A stretch of 64,000 nucleotides of DNA from CAIWHR01 sp963813415 (GTDB lineage: Bacteria; Pseudomonadota; Gammaproteobacteria; Burkholderiales; Casimicrobiaceae): contig CAWEYW010000009.1 in assembly GCA_963813415.1 (NCBI GenBank), positions 930,001 through 994,000 of the forward strand, written 5' to 3'. Each line of letters opens with the position of its first letter. Positions within the stretch are counted from its first letter, which is position 1. Shown here one piece after another: positions 1 through 8,492 of this stretch. The position numbers and the translations under genes are program-made. Under the pieces are notes generated by a model. The model was not told the origin of the DNA, made no database searches, and was given only the letters and a program-made list of their open reading frames with translations.

Positions 1-1
1 C

Positions 2-967
2 GCTTTCGAGCGGTTCATCGACGTGCGCGCCATGAGCGATGCGGCGGTCGCGGCGATGCTGCGTGATGCCGAGATCGACATCCTGGTCGATCTCAAGGGC
101 TTCACGTTCAACGGCCGCCTCGGCATCGCCGCGCACCGGCCGGCGCCGGTTCAGGTCGCCTACATGGGGTCGCCGAGCACCCTCGGCGCTGATTTCATCG
201 ACTACATCATCGCCGACGATGCGGTCATTCCGCCGGGCGAGGACGCGTTCTACGCCGAGCGCGTCGTCCGCTTGCCGGATACCTATTTCGTGCACGACGC
301 CAGGCGTGACCTCACCGGCACGATCCCGACGCGCACCGCAGCGGGATTGCCACCGTCGGGGTTCGTATTCTGCTGCTTCAACAACAATTACAAGATCACG
401 CCCGACGTGTTCGAGGTCTGGATGCGCCTGCTCGTCGAGGTGCATGGCAGCGTGCTCTGGCTGCTGGAAAGCAATGCTGCCGCGCCGGAGAACCTGCGGC
501 GCGAAGCAGGCCGGCATGGTGTCGCCCCCGAGCGCCTCGTGTTCGCCCCCAAGCTGCCGGTCCACGAGCACCTCACACGCCAGCGGCTCGCGGACCTCTC
601 GCTCGACACGTTGCCATGCAATGCGCACACCACTGCGACGGATGCGTTGTGGCTGGGCGTGCCGCACCTGACGTGTCGCGGCTCGACGTTCGCGGGTCGC
701 GTGGCTGCGAGCTTGCTGAACGCGCTTGGCCTGCCGGAGCTGATCGCCGAAAACCTGCCGGAATACGAGCGCCTCGCGCAGGCGCTCGCGAACGATCCGG
801 ACCGGCTGGCGGAGGTGCGGGCGCGGCTCGGACGGCAGCGCGAGTCGGCACCACTCTTCGACACGAATCGCTTTCGGCGTCATCTCGAAGCCGCGTACCG
901 CAGCATGTGGGAGACGCACCAGCGCGGGGACGCGCCGGCAGCGATCACGATTCCGCCGCTCGACTGA
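2..967 (+). CDS. SPINDLY/OGT-family glycosyltransferase, C-terminal part (5' truncated by window edge)
   Basis: The reading frame is open from the first bases, so the true start and probably a TPR region lie outside the window. About 321 codons remain. They match the C-terminal catalytic half of GT41-type O-GlcNAc transferases: DLKGFTFNGR and QVAYMGSPSTLG near the start, then IDYIIADD, FNNNYKITP, and the donor-binding stretch LPCNAHTTATDALWLGVP about 110 residues from the end. The family moves a sugar from a nucleotide donor onto protein or another acceptor; bacterial members often modify surface proteins or flagellin. The acceptor cannot be inferred here. The next gene is convergent, 50 bp away. 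Confidence 0.85.
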   Translation, partial: AFERFIDVRAMSDAAVAAMLRDAEIDILVDLKGFTFNGRLGIAAHRPAPVQVAYMGSPSTLGADFIDYIIADDAVIPPGEDAFYAERVVRLPDTYFVHDARRDLTGTIPTRTAAGLPPSGFVFCCFNNNYKITPDVFEVWMRLLVEVHGSVLWLLESNAAAPENLRREAGRHGVAPERLVFAPKLPVHEHLTRQRLADLSLDTLPCNAHTTATDALWLGVPHLTCRGSTFAGRVAASLLNALGLPELIAENLPEYERLAQALANDPDRLAEVRARLGRQRESAPLFDTNRFRRHLEAAYRSMWETHQRGDAPAAITIPPLD

Positions 968-1017
968 GACGCCGGCGGCGGAGAGCCCGGCAGCGGTAAG
1001 TCCGATCGCGGAACGTC

Positions 1018-2184
1018 TTAAGGGGCCAGGGTGCCCGGACTGCTGCCGGTCGACAGGATCGAGCCGTTCATCGCTGGTGTGAGCCCCGTGGCATCGTTAC
1101 CGGCGACCGTGGCGGGACGCGCGAGGCCGGCGAGGCGCCGTTCACGCTGTCCCTTCGGCAGGGCTGCGAGTGACTTCACGTCCTCGTAAAAGCGCGGCAT
1201 GTCGTAATGATCGGCGGCGATCAGCGCCGCGAACTCGGGCACGTGATCGGCATAAAGTCCGACCCCGGCGATGCCGGCATTGTTGGCACCGGTCGTGAAC
1301 CAGCGGTCATAGGCCGCCAGTCCGCCCCATCCCGCCTTCGCCCGCTCGTACTGCGCACGCATCTCCGCGAACGCCTGCGCCTTGCCCGCGCGCTTTTCGC
1401 GTTCGGGCAGCTTGCTCGCGTAGAGCGCGCGCAGGCGGTCCCGCGTCGTGCGCACCAGATTCCGGAACTCGACCTTGAGCCGGCGGGAGCGCGCCGCGTC
1501 TTCGGCGAGCTGTGCGGCGTCCGTCCGGCCGGCCTGCGCCTTCAGCCACCGGCGCATGCCTTCTTCCTCGACTGCGACGGCGAAAGACTCGTTGAAGGCG
1601 GTGTCGTCCTTGACGTACACGATCTGGTGCGCCAGCTCGTGGAACAGCAGGCGCGCGAGGTCCGTTTCCCGGTAGCGGACGAACGTCGAGAGAACCGGGT
1701 CGTCGAACCACCCCAGGGTCGAGTACGCCGGCACGCCGCCGAGATTCACGTCGTCACCGCGGGCGACGAGCCGCGACGCTTCCTCGCGTGCCTCCTCCTC
1801 GTTGAAGTAGCCGCGATACGACACGCAGCCGACGATGGCATAGCACCACTGGCGCGGGGACAGCGACAGCTCGGGCGTGGCCACGACGTTCCACACGACG
1901 TAAGGCCGGCCGACGTCGGTGTAGCGCGTGTAGCTGCGGTTGTCGGGCAGGCCGAGCTCGCGCACCGCGAAGGCACGGATCGCCTGCACCTGCAGCAGAC
2001 GGGTCTTCAGGGTCGGATCGTTGGTGCTTTCGAGCACCTCGGTGATGGGGCGCGCACCGGCAATCAGGTTCATCTGGCCGGCGACGCCCTGCCAGTAGAA
2101 GTCGATGGCGGAACAGCCGGCGAGGGTCGCAGCCAGGCCGGCCGCCACGGTGGAGCGAACAAGGCGAAGGAAAGCAGGGCTCAT
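1018..2184 (-). CDS. Predicted zinc aminopeptidase lipoprotein (COG4324/PF10023 type)
   Basis: A 388-residue protein beginning with a lipoprotein signal peptide whose lipobox LAGC ends at about residue 24, so it is probably anchored in an envelope membrane. The middle carries HELAHQ (about residue 185), the zinc-binding HExxH motif of gluzincin peptidases, followed by NESFAVAVEEEG, which could supply the third ligand glutamate. This arrangement is typical of the predicted aminopeptidase family. The longest frame extends further upstream, but that extension overlaps the preceding aminotransferase gene and lacks a signal peptide; the ATG at 2184, 20 bp below that gene's stop, is preferred. Substrate unknown. 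The two genes are probably co-transcribed. Confidence 0.8.
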   Translation of the reverse strand: MSPAFLRLVRSTVAAGLAATLAGCSAIDFYWQGVAGQMNLIAGARPITEVLESTNDPTLKTRLLQVQAIRAFAVRELGLPDNRSYTRYTDVGRPYVVWNVVATPELSLSPRQWCYAIVGCVSYRGYFNEEEAREEASRLVARGDDVNLGGVPAYSTLGWFDDPVLSTFVRYRETDLARLLFHELAHQIVYVKDDTAFNESFAVAVEEEGMRRWLKAQAGRTDAAQLAEDAARSRRLKVEFRNLVRTTRDRLRALYASKLPEREKRAGKAQAFAEMRAQYERAKAGWGGLAAYDRWFTTGANNAGIAGVGLYADHVPEFAALIAADHYDMPRFYEDVKSLAALPKGQRERRLAGLARPATVAGNDATGLTPAMNGSILSTGSSPGTLAP

Positions 2185-2203
2185 GGGGTAGCGGTGAGTA
2201 ACC

Positions 2204-3412
2204 CTATGCTGATGGCGCAACCTGCGCCAGGTGTTGACGAAGTCGTGCGATCCCTTCCTCGAGCTTGGCCCGCTCGATGGTGTAGGCCAAACGCACATGG
2301 TTATCGGCACGATGACAGCCGAAATCAATACCAGGGGTCATCGCCACCCCCGAGCGGGCGAGGACCTCGCGGCAGAAGGCTTCGCTGCTCGCGGCAAGGG
2401 GCGAGCTGTCGGCATACACGAAAAAGCCACCGGTGGGCATGACCGGCACGCGAAAGCCCATCTCGCGCAGCGCCGGCACGAGGAAGTCGCGCCGCTCGCG
2501 AAACGCCTGGCGGCGCTCCTCGAGGAGTTGCAGCGTGTCGGGACGGAAGCAGGCCAAGGCGGCGCGCTGGGAGATCGTCGCCGGTGAGATGTACAGGTTT
2601 TGGGCAAGCTTTTCGAGGTCGCGCACGTGGCGCTCGGGGGCGATGATCCAACCGAGCCGCCAGCCCGTCATGTTGAAGTACTTGGAGAAGCTCGACACCA
2701 CAAAGAGCTCGTCGATCTCCCCGGCGGCGATTTCCAGCGCCGATGCGGCGCGCGGCGCGCCCGCCTCCTCGTACGAGAGGCCGAGGTAGATCTCGTCGAC
2801 GATCAGCCTGCCGCCACGCCGCGCGACGGCCGCCGCGATACGCCGCATTTCGTCGGGTCCCACCATGGTGCCGGTGGGATTCGAGGGCGACGCGATCAGC
2901 GCGCCGCGGCTGTGCGGCGTCCAGTGCGCCTCGATCGCTGCGGCCGAGAGTTGATAGTTCTGCTCCGGACCGACCGGAACCGAGACGGGCCGCCCTTCCA
3001 GCACCCGGATGAAGTGCCGGTTGCACGGGTAGCCGGGGTCCGACAGCAGGATCTCGTCGTCGCGATTGAGCAACAGGGCCATCAGAAGGAGCAGGCCGGC
3101 GGAGGATCCGGCCGTGACGATGACCCGCGTCGGTGAAATCTGGACACCGTAGCGCGCGGCATAGTGCGCGGCGATCGCCTCACGCAGGGCGGGAATGCCC
3201 AGTGCCGACGTGTAGTGGACATTGCCACCCGCCATCGCCTGGTGCGCCGCCTCGATCACCTGCGGCGGGGTCGGGAAGTCGGGCTCGCCGATCTCCATGT
3301 GGATCACCGAGCGGCCGGCGGCCTCCAGCTCGCGCGCGGCAGTCTGCACCTCCATCACGTGGAAGGGTGCAATGTCGTGGACGCGGGCGGCGATATCGAT
3401 ACGCGACTCCAT
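2204..3412 (-). CDS. Class I/II pyridoxal-phosphate aminotransferase
   Basis: A 402-residue fold-type I aminotransferase. The PLP lysine sits in SSFSKYFNMTGWRLGW (about residue 235), with the upstream SPSNPTGT loop and the VDEIYLGLSY aspartate/tyrosine motif, all in the usual order. Such enzymes use aspartate, alanine or aromatic amino acids as donors; the sequence does not decide which. The start is placed at the ATG at 3412 (MESRIDIAARV), because the upstream extension looks non-coding and this start gives the usual family length. The lipoprotein peptidase gene follows 20 bp downstream on the same strand. Confidence 0.85.
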   Translation of the reverse strand: MESRIDIAARVHDIAPFHVMEVQTAARELEAAGRSVIHMEIGEPDFPTPPQVIEAAHQAMAGGNVHYTSALGIPALREAIAAHYAARYGVQISPTRVIVTAGSSAGLLLLMALLLNRDDEILLSDPGYPCNRHFIRVLEGRPVSVPVGPEQNYQLSAAAIEAHWTPHSRGALIASPSNPTGTMVGPDEMRRIAAAVARRGGRLIVDEIYLGLSYEEAGAPRAASALEIAAGEIDELFVVSSFSKYFNMTGWRLGWIIAPERHVRDLEKLAQNLYISPATISQRAALACFRPDTLQLLEERRQAFRERRDFLVPALREMGFRVPVMPTGGFFVYADSSPLAASSEAFCREVLARSGVAMTPGIDFGCHRADNHVRLAYTIERAKLEEGIARLRQHLAQVAPSA

Positions 3413-3601
3413 CGCAAGGCGGAGGGACAGCGGCAGAGCAAACGCGGTATGGTACGGCCGTGATTTCCGCACATTTTGCGATCGAGATCAAATGGGCGGC
3501 AAACATCGCCGCGAATCAGGCACTTTCTCGATGACCCCAACGATGATCGGTAAAACATGCAGCGTCTTCGATCGTTGACTGCCTCATCACTAACGTGCCG
3601 G

Positions 3602-4102
3602 ATGAACTGCTTCGCGCGCGGCATCGTGCTCGGGTTCGCCGCGCTGTGGCCATGCCTCGGCCACGGTGCGGTCTACAAATGTGCCGGCAACACGGGACCG
3701 GTCTACCAGGAGACCCCCTGTCCCGCGGGCAGGCAACTCCGCGACTTCACTGCCGATCCGCCACCGCTGTCGATCATTCCGGGGATGGAGCCTGCTGGTG
3801 CGGTGCCGGCGCCATCCGCGGCGCGGGTCCGGGCATCCGAAACAGCGAGAAGCGCATCGGAGCGGACCGGCAAGAAATTGCGCGGGGATCCGGCGCAGCG
3901 TCGCTTCGCGCACACGGGCATGAGCGAAAGCGAAGTGCTCGCCCAACTCGGACGACCAGACGTCACCGCCCGCGGTGCCGGCAAAGGGGCGCGGACGCGC
4001 TGGAGCTACCTGCCCGCGACGGGTGATCCGGAAACGATCACCACGTTGTACCTCGCCGGCGGCACGGTGGTCGACGTCGAGCGCAAGCTCGTGAAGCGCT
4101 GA
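3602..4102 (+). CDS. Exported DUF4124 protein with BamE/SmpA-like C-terminal region
   Basis: A small exported protein. After a signal peptide (FARGIVLGFAALWPCLGHGA) it has the DUF4124 signature GAVYKCAGNTGPVYQETPC, then a linker, then a C-terminal module starting GMSESEVLAQLGRPD and ending in beta-strand-like sequence, which resembles the BamE/SmpA fold. DUF4124 proteins are periplasmic or envelope proteins of unknown role. An in-frame ATG at 3557 would add 15 residues; 3602 gives the more standard signal peptide. The dtd gene starts 5 bp after the stop, so the two are likely co-transcribed. Confidence 0.75.
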   Translation: MNCFARGIVLGFAALWPCLGHGAVYKCAGNTGPVYQETPCPAGRQLRDFTADPPPLSIIPGMEPAGAVPAPSAARVRASETARSASERTGKKLRGDPAQRRFAHTGMSESEVLAQLGRPDVTARGAGKGARTRWSYLPATGDPETITTLYLAGGTVVDVERKLVKR

Positions 4103-4107
4103 ACGCC

Positions 4108-4560
4108 ATGCGGGTCGTGGTGCAGCGGGTGACGGAGGCGTCGGTCACCGTGGAGGGACGCGTGACCGGCGCGATCGGACGGGGGCTGCTGGTGCTGGCG
4201 GGCGTCGCGCCCGACGATACGGAACAGGATCGCGAGTGGCTAGCGCAGAAGATCGTGGGCTTGCGAATATTCGACGACGATCAGGGTGTGATGAACCGGT
4301 CGGTGCACGAGATCGGTGGCGAAATCCTCGCCGTCAGTCAGTTCACCCTCTATGCATCGACGCGCAAAGGGAACCGGCCCTCGTGGTCGGGCGCGGCGCC
4401 GCCACCGGTTGCCGAGCCTGCCTTCGCCGCGTTCGTTGCGTGCCTCGCGAGCGGTCTCGGACGCGACGTGCCGACCGGCGTGTTCGGTGCGGACATGCAG
4501 GTCCGCCTGACCAACGACGGACCGGTCACGATCTGGATGGACTCCCGCGCCCGGGAGTAG
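4108..4560 (+). CDS. dtd: D-aminoacyl-tRNA deacylase
   Basis: A 150-residue cytoplasmic enzyme that hydrolyses D-amino acids mischarged onto tRNA. Both family signatures are present: SQFTLYA (about residue 77) and NDGPVT (about residue 137), which together form the cross-subunit active site of the homodimer. The N-terminus MRVVVQRVTEASVTV is also typical, and the length matches the E. coli protein closely. It lies 5 bp behind the DUF4124 gene and is followed by a hairpin shared with the convergent dps gene. Confidence 0.96.
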   Translation: MRVVVQRVTEASVTVEGRVTGAIGRGLLVLAGVAPDDTEQDREWLAQKIVGLRIFDDDQGVMNRSVHEIGGEILAVSQFTLYASTRKGNRPSWSGAAPPPVAEPAFAAFVACLASGLGRDVPTGVFGADMQVRLTNDGPVTIWMDSRARE

Positions 4561-4565
4561 TGGGT

Positions 4566-4588
4566 GCGACCGGCACGCTACCGGTCGC
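4566..4588. terminator. Hairpin between convergent dtd and dps
   Basis: Perfect 8-bp stem GCGACCGG/CCGGTCGC with a 7-base loop, in the 42-bp gap between two convergent stops. Position suggests a bidirectional terminator, although neither side has a clear T-tract. Confidence 0.5.
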
Positions 4589-4602
4589 GCTCAGTGACAG
4601 CT

Positions 4603-5115
4603 CTACGTCTCCAGCAGGCTGCGCAGCATCCACGCATTCTTCTCGTGGATCTGCATCCGCTGCGTCAGGAGATCGGCCGAGGGCTCGTCGTGAGCCTTGT
4701 CCACGCGGGGAAAGACGCTGCGCGCGGTGCGCACAACCGCTTCGTTGCCCTCGACGAGCAGGCGAATCATCTCCGCCGCCTTGGGCACGCCCGGCGTCTC
4801 GCGGATCGACGACAGCTTGCTGAATTCGGCGTACGTGCCGGGCGCGGGAAAGCCGAGCGAGCGGATGCGCTCAGCGATCAGGTCAGTCGCCGCCCAGAGC
4901 TCGGTGTACTGCGTCTCGAACATGAGATGCAGCGTATTGAACATGGGACCCGTGACGTTCCAGTGGAAATTGTGCGTCTTGAGATACACCGTGTAGGTGT
5001 CTGCGAGCAGCCGCGAGAGCCCTTCCGCGATCGCGGCGCGGTCGCCATGCGTGATTCCTGTATCCATCTGCGCGAGGGACCCGCCGCCGCTTTTTTTGCT
5101 CTTCTTGTCTTTCAT
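4603..5115 (-). CDS. dps: Dps-family ferritin-like DNA protection protein
   Basis: A 170-residue Dps/ferritin-like protein. The Dps helix-B motif KTHNFHWNVTGPMF and the following FETQYTELW carry the His, Asp/Glu ligands of the intersubunit ferroxidase site. The first 14 residues are Lys/Ser/Gly-rich, as in Dps proteins whose N-terminal tail binds DNA. The family forms dodecamers that oxidise and store iron with hydrogen peroxide and protect DNA in starvation or oxidative stress. It stands alone; no OxyR or sigma-S site could be identified by eye. Confidence 0.92.
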   Translation of the reverse strand: MKDKKSKKSGGGSLAQMDTGITHGDRAAIAEGLSRLLADTYTVYLKTHNFHWNVTGPMFNTLHLMFETQYTELWAATDLIAERIRSLGFPAPGTYAEFSKLSSIRETPGVPKAAEMIRLLVEGNEAVVRTARSVFPRVDKAHDEPSADLLTQRMQIHEKNAWMLRSLLET

Positions 5116-5239
5116 GGGACCTTCCTCTCGTTTGGTGCAAAGCGCCGGCGGTCAGACACCGTCCGGCGTTTGTCGATGGTATACCCGGGCGCGTGCTGAC
5201 GTCATCGCGACCCCAGTGCCTCGCCCGTCAGCCTATCCG

Positions 5240-5302
5240 GACGCCACCGAGCTCATCATTGCGTACCTGCGCCGGATGGGCGTGCGCGAGGCCGTCAAGT
5301 GA
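5240..5302 (+). pseudogene. Possible remnant of a thiamine-pyrophosphate enzyme N-terminus
   Basis: The 263-bp gap between dps and doxX holds a short reading frame ending ATELIIAYLRRMGVREAVK. This resembles the first helix of acetolactate-synthase-like ThDP enzymes, which begin with a TxAELIVxYLxxxGV pattern before the VFGVPG loop. The loop and everything after it are missing. The match is short and may be chance; no start codon or ribosome site is convincing. Confidence 0.2.
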
Positions 5303-5378
5303 GCGCAGCCGGTATCCACGCAATGTCCGGCGTGTCGCGCCTCACACGATGAACCGACTCTGATCAGCACGGCTGGTT

Positions 5379-5789
5379 TCACGCCAAAGCGCGGCCTCCG
5401 CCGACGCTATACCTGCCCGGTCCGAACGCCCCCAGCACCAGCAGGCCACCGAAGATCGCGACGTTCTTCATGAAGTTGATCTTCTGGGCCATGACCTGCG
5501 CTTCCGGTGCCGACCAGAACGGATGCCCTGCCAAGGTCACGGGGATGAGCCACAGCGCGAAGAGTAGCGCGACCCAGCGCGTGTTCCAGCCCAGCACGAG
5601 AGCGATGCCGCCGCCCAGCTCGAGCAGAATGCTGACCGCGATCAGCACCTGCGGCATCGGCAGGCCGAGGCTCGTGGCATAACCGACATTGCCGCTGAAG
5701 CCGGTCAGCTTGCCAAAGCCCGACCAGAGGAACAGCGCGGCGATAAGGATGCGCCCGGTGAGGGCGAGGGTGTCTTGTGATCGTTCCAT
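5379..5789 (-). CDS. DoxX-family membrane protein
   Basis: A 136-residue protein with four hydrophobic segments and the DoxX-type start TGRILIAALFLWSGFGKL, followed by a glycine-rich second helix. Related to E. coli YqjF. Family members are small inner-membrane proteins whose biochemical role is unsettled; some are linked to redox or thiosulfate metabolism. The gene follows the pirin gene (15 bp gap) on the same strand, and both lie opposite a YhaJ-like LysR gene. E. coli keeps yqjF, yhaJ and yhaK near each other, so this looks like one conserved functional block. Confidence 0.85.
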   Translation of the reverse strand: MERSQDTLALTGRILIAALFLWSGFGKLTGFSGNVGYATSLGLPMPQVLIAVSILLELGGGIALVLGWNTRWVALLFALWLIPVTLAGHPFWSAPEAQVMAQKINFMKNVAIFGGLLVLGAFGPGRYSVGGGRALA

Positions 5790-5804
5790 GATGTCCTCTG
5801 GAAT

Positions 5805-6503
5805 TTAGGGAAGGTCGAACAGCAATACTTCGGCGGCTTCCGCGCGATCGATGCGGATCGTGCGTTCGTTGGTGATCCGGGCGGCGTCACCGGTGGCCAG
5901 GCGCACGCCATTCACATGCGCCGCACCGACCGCAACGTGGATGTAGGCACGGCGGCCTTCGGCTATCTCATGGGTGACGGCATCGTTACCGTCGAGCACC
6001 GTGGCGTACACGCGCGCATCCTGGTGAATGCGCACCGACCCGCTGTCGCCATCGGGTGAGGCGATGAGGCGCAGGGTGCCGCGCTTCTGTTCCTGGCCGA
6101 TGTGCTGCTGCTCGTAGCCGGGCGCGATGCCGCGCTGTGCGGGCTCGATCCAGATCTGCAGGAAGTGCGTGCCCTCGGTACGCGACGGGTTGTACTCGCT
6201 GTGCTGGACGCCGCGCCCGGCGCTCATGCGTTGCACGTCGCCGGGCGCGATCACCGAGCCGTTGCCGATGCTGTCGCGATGCTCGAGCTTGCCCTCGAGC
6301 ACGTAGCTGATGATCTCCATGTCGCGGTGACCGTGCGTGCCGAAGCCCATGCCCGGCTGCACGCGGTCCTCGTTGATGACCCGCAGCGGCCCGAAGCCCA
6401 TGTGCTCGGGGTCGTAGTAGTCCGCGAACGAAAAGCTGTGCCGCGATTCCAGCCAGCCGTGTTGCGCATGGCCCCGATCTTCGGATCTCCTCAACTCGAT
6501 CAT
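5805..6503 (-). CDS. yhaK: Pirin-family bicupin protein (YhaK-like)
   Basis: A 232-residue bicupin, the same length as E. coli YhaK. The N-terminal cupin shows the pirin metal motif GFGTHGHRDMEIISYVLEG (His, His, Glu), then the GRGVQHSEYN signature that supplies the last histidine. Some pirins have quercetin 2,3-dioxygenase activity or act as redox sensors. The start is set at the ATG at 6503 (MIELRRSEDRG); the longer frame runs through an AT-rich promoter region. It is divergent from a YhaJ-type LysR gene, with a perfect palindrome in between, and probably co-transcribed with the downstream DoxX gene. Confidence 0.9.
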   Translation of the reverse strand: MIELRRSEDRGHAQHGWLESRHSFSFADYYDPEHMGFGPLRVINEDRVQPGMGFGTHGHRDMEIISYVLEGKLEHRDSIGNGSVIAPGDVQRMSAGRGVQHSEYNPSRTEGTHFLQIWIEPAQRGIAPGYEQQHIGQEQKRGTLRLIASPDGDSGSVRIHQDARVYATVLDGNDAVTHEIAEGRRAYIHVAVGAAHVNGVRLATGDAARITNERTIRIDRAEAAEVLLFDLP

Positions 6504-6612
6504 TGCAATCTCCTGTTGGTCGCCGGCCGGACCGCTGCCCGCCAGCTGCCTGCTACGAACAACTATACGGTTGCCTTCATCCCAAAAAAAGCAAATAATT
6601 TCGGCAGAAACG

Positions 6613-6627
6613 TTCAAAATATTTGAA
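6613..6627. promoter_or_regulatory. Candidate LysR (YhaJ-like) operator
   Basis: Perfect palindrome TTCAAA-ATA-TTTGAA just upstream of the LysR ATG, containing a T-N11-A core, the standard LysR box. The surrounding 40 bp are AT-rich in a GC-rich genome. Autoregulation and control of the divergent pirin/DoxX unit are inferred from position. Confidence 0.55.
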
Positions 6628-6628
6628 T

Positions 6629-7624
6629 ATGCGCCTGACCCTGGATGCGCTGGCCGTACTGGACGCGATCGAGCGCAAGGGCAGCTTTGCGGCGGCAGCC
6701 GCGGACCTGCATCGGGTGCCGTCGGCCATCACGTACACGATTCGCACCCTCGAGGAAGGGCTCGGTGTCACGTTGTTCGACCGGCGCGGCCGAAGGGCGT
6801 TGCTCACCGCGGCCGGACGCGAGCTGCTGGAAAGCGGCCGACGGCTGCTCGAAGCGGCCGGGCAAGCGGAGTACCGGGTCCGGCAGGTGGCGACCGGCTG
6901 GGAGAGCGAGTTGCGCATTGCCATCGACACCATCGTGCCGATCGCCGCCGTCTGGCCCTTGGTCGCTGCGTTCTATGATGACTGCCGGCACCAAGGGGCG
7001 CACACCCGCCTGCGCCTGGCGACTGAAGTGCTGGGCGGTGCATGGGATGCGCTCCTAGAGCGTCGCGCCGATCTGGTCGTCGGCGCATCGGGCGAACCGC
7101 CGGCCGGCGGCGGTTACCGGATGCGACCCATCGCGGAGGTGACGGCGGTATTCGCGGTGGCACCGTCGCATCCGCTGGCCCAGGCGGCCGAGCCGATTCC
7201 GCAGGCGCTCGTGCGCCAGCATCGGGCCGTGGTCGCCGCCGACACTTCCCGCCACCTGCCTCCGCGCAGCGTCGGCCTCTTCGACGGCCAGGACACGCTC
7301 ACCGTGCCGGATCTCCCCAGCAAGATCGCCGCGCAGGTACTCGGTCTCGGATGCGGCTTCGTGCCCGCGCACCTCGCCGCCGCCGACATCGGCGCGGGGC
7401 GCCTCGTGGTGCGCCGCGTCGAGGATGCGCGTCCACTCGGCCGAGTCTATACGGCATGGCGCAGCGACAAGCCCGGGAAAGCGCTGACATGGTGGATCGA
7501 GGCGCTCGGCCGGTCAGCGATCGGGCAGCATCTCGCGGCAGGCGCCGTCACGCCGGTTGAATCAAAAAAGTCCGGTAGTGCACGGCCACGGCGGCAGCGC
7601 GAGCGCACCGAACGGCGCTCGTGA
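6629..7624 (+). CDS. LysR-family regulator (YhaJ-like)
   Basis: About 331 residues. The winged helix-turn-helix is at the N-terminus (TLDALAVLDAIERKGSFAAAA... VPSAITYTIRTLEEGLGV), and its wording closely follows E. coli YhaJ; the rest is the periplasmic-binding-like effector domain. A TTG at 6623 is an alternative start, but the ATG at 6629 fits better and leaves the palindrome outside most of the coding region. It is divergent from the pirin gene, the same order as yhaJ/yhaK in E. coli, where the regulator responds to aromatic compounds. That ligand class is carried over only by analogy. Confidence 0.88.
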   Translation: MRLTLDALAVLDAIERKGSFAAAAADLHRVPSAITYTIRTLEEGLGVTLFDRRGRRALLTAAGRELLESGRRLLEAAGQAEYRVRQVATGWESELRIAIDTIVPIAAVWPLVAAFYDDCRHQGAHTRLRLATEVLGGAWDALLERRADLVVGASGEPPAGGGYRMRPIAEVTAVFAVAPSHPLAQAAEPIPQALVRQHRAVVAADTSRHLPPRSVGLFDGQDTLTVPDLPSKIAAQVLGLGCGFVPAHLAAADIGAGRLVVRRVEDARPLGRVYTAWRSDKPGKALTWWIEALGRSAIGQHLAAGAVTPVESKKSGSARPRRQRERTERRS

Positions 7625-7632
7625 GGTGCTGC

Positions 7633-7653
7633 GACCGACCCAGGGGATCGGTC
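7633..7653. terminator. Hairpin between convergent LysR and outer-membrane protein genes
   Basis: Six-bp stem GACCGA/TCGGTC around a 9-base loop in the 74-bp gap between convergent stops. A plausible shared terminator without a T-tract. Confidence 0.35.
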
Positions 7654-7698
7654 AATCAACCGGGGAGCGTCCCGCGCGATTGCGACGATGCGTGCATC

Positions 7699-8466
7699 TC
7701 ACCAGTGGTACGTCATGCCGGCAAGAACGATCGAATCCGGACCGCGCGCATTGAGGCGGTGCTCGTAGCCCGCATCGAGCTTGAACGACGGCGTCACGTT
7801 GAACATCGCGCCGACTCGCGCTGCCATCGCCCAGCGTTGCTCCTCGCGTGGGCTGGGTGACGTACCCGTCAGTTCGAACGAGAAGCGAACGGCCTCGTTG
7901 AGCGACCAGACACTCGCGGCGGAGAGGAATCCGAGGTCGCGGCGGGCATCGGCGGCAGCGGGCGCGCGAGTGTACGCCGCGTTGGCGTGGAACGCCCATG
8001 GGCCGATCTCGGTAGTGGCGACCAGCAGCGCGCGATACGCGGTCCCGGGCGCGCCGAGTCCGCGTGATTCACTCCCCGTGGGCAGGAACACGTCGGCACG
8101 GAGCGCGAAGCTGACCGCATCGCTTTCGGCGAAACGCCACTTGATGCCGACGTCCGCGTCGCCGAAGCCGCGCACCGTCCCGCTCGTATCGCCGCCCTGC
8201 ACGGCGAGCCCCGTGGGCCGCACGATGAGATCAAGGGGATCACGCAACCCGATGCTGAGTTGCGGCCCGATCTCGCTGGTGCGTACGCCCTGCTCTCGCG
8301 CGCGCTGCCAGCCGAGCTCGAACTCCATCTGACCGGCGCCTTGGGTGCCGGTGTCGTCCGTGGCCAAGGGATGCGCCGCGAACGCCGGTGGCACCAGCGC
8401 GGCAACGAGCGCCGCTGCACGAAGCAAGACAGCGGTTCGCAAAAGGACCGGGGAGTCGGTTGGCAC
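7699..8466 (-). CDS. Outer-membrane beta-barrel transporter, phenol MetA-pathway type (PF13557-like)
   Basis: A 255-residue exported protein. A signal peptide (LLRAAALVAALVPPAFA) is followed by HPLATDDTGTQGAGQMEFELGW, the characteristic opening of the MetA-like barrel family, and then alternating beta-strands. It ends in an aromatic residue (MTYHW), as outer-membrane barrels do. Family members are thought to help hydrophobic or aromatic compounds cross the outer membrane, but few are characterised. The start is the GTG at 8466. No neighbouring catabolic genes hint at a substrate; znuB lies 164 bp upstream on the same strand. Confidence 0.75.
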   Translation of the reverse strand: MPTDSPVLLRTAVLLRAAALVAALVPPAFAAHPLATDDTGTQGAGQMEFELGWQRAREQGVRTSEIGPQLSIGLRDPLDLIVRPTGLAVQGGDTSGTVRGFGDADVGIKWRFAESDAVSFALRADVFLPTGSESRGLGAPGTAYRALLVATTEIGPWAFHANAAYTRAPAAADARRDLGFLSAASVWSLNEAVRFSFELTGTSPSPREEQRWAMAARVGAMFNVTPSFKLDAGYEHRLNARGPDSIVLAGMTYHW

Positions 8467-8492
8467 GGGCCCGCATTGTAGCGAGCACGGCT

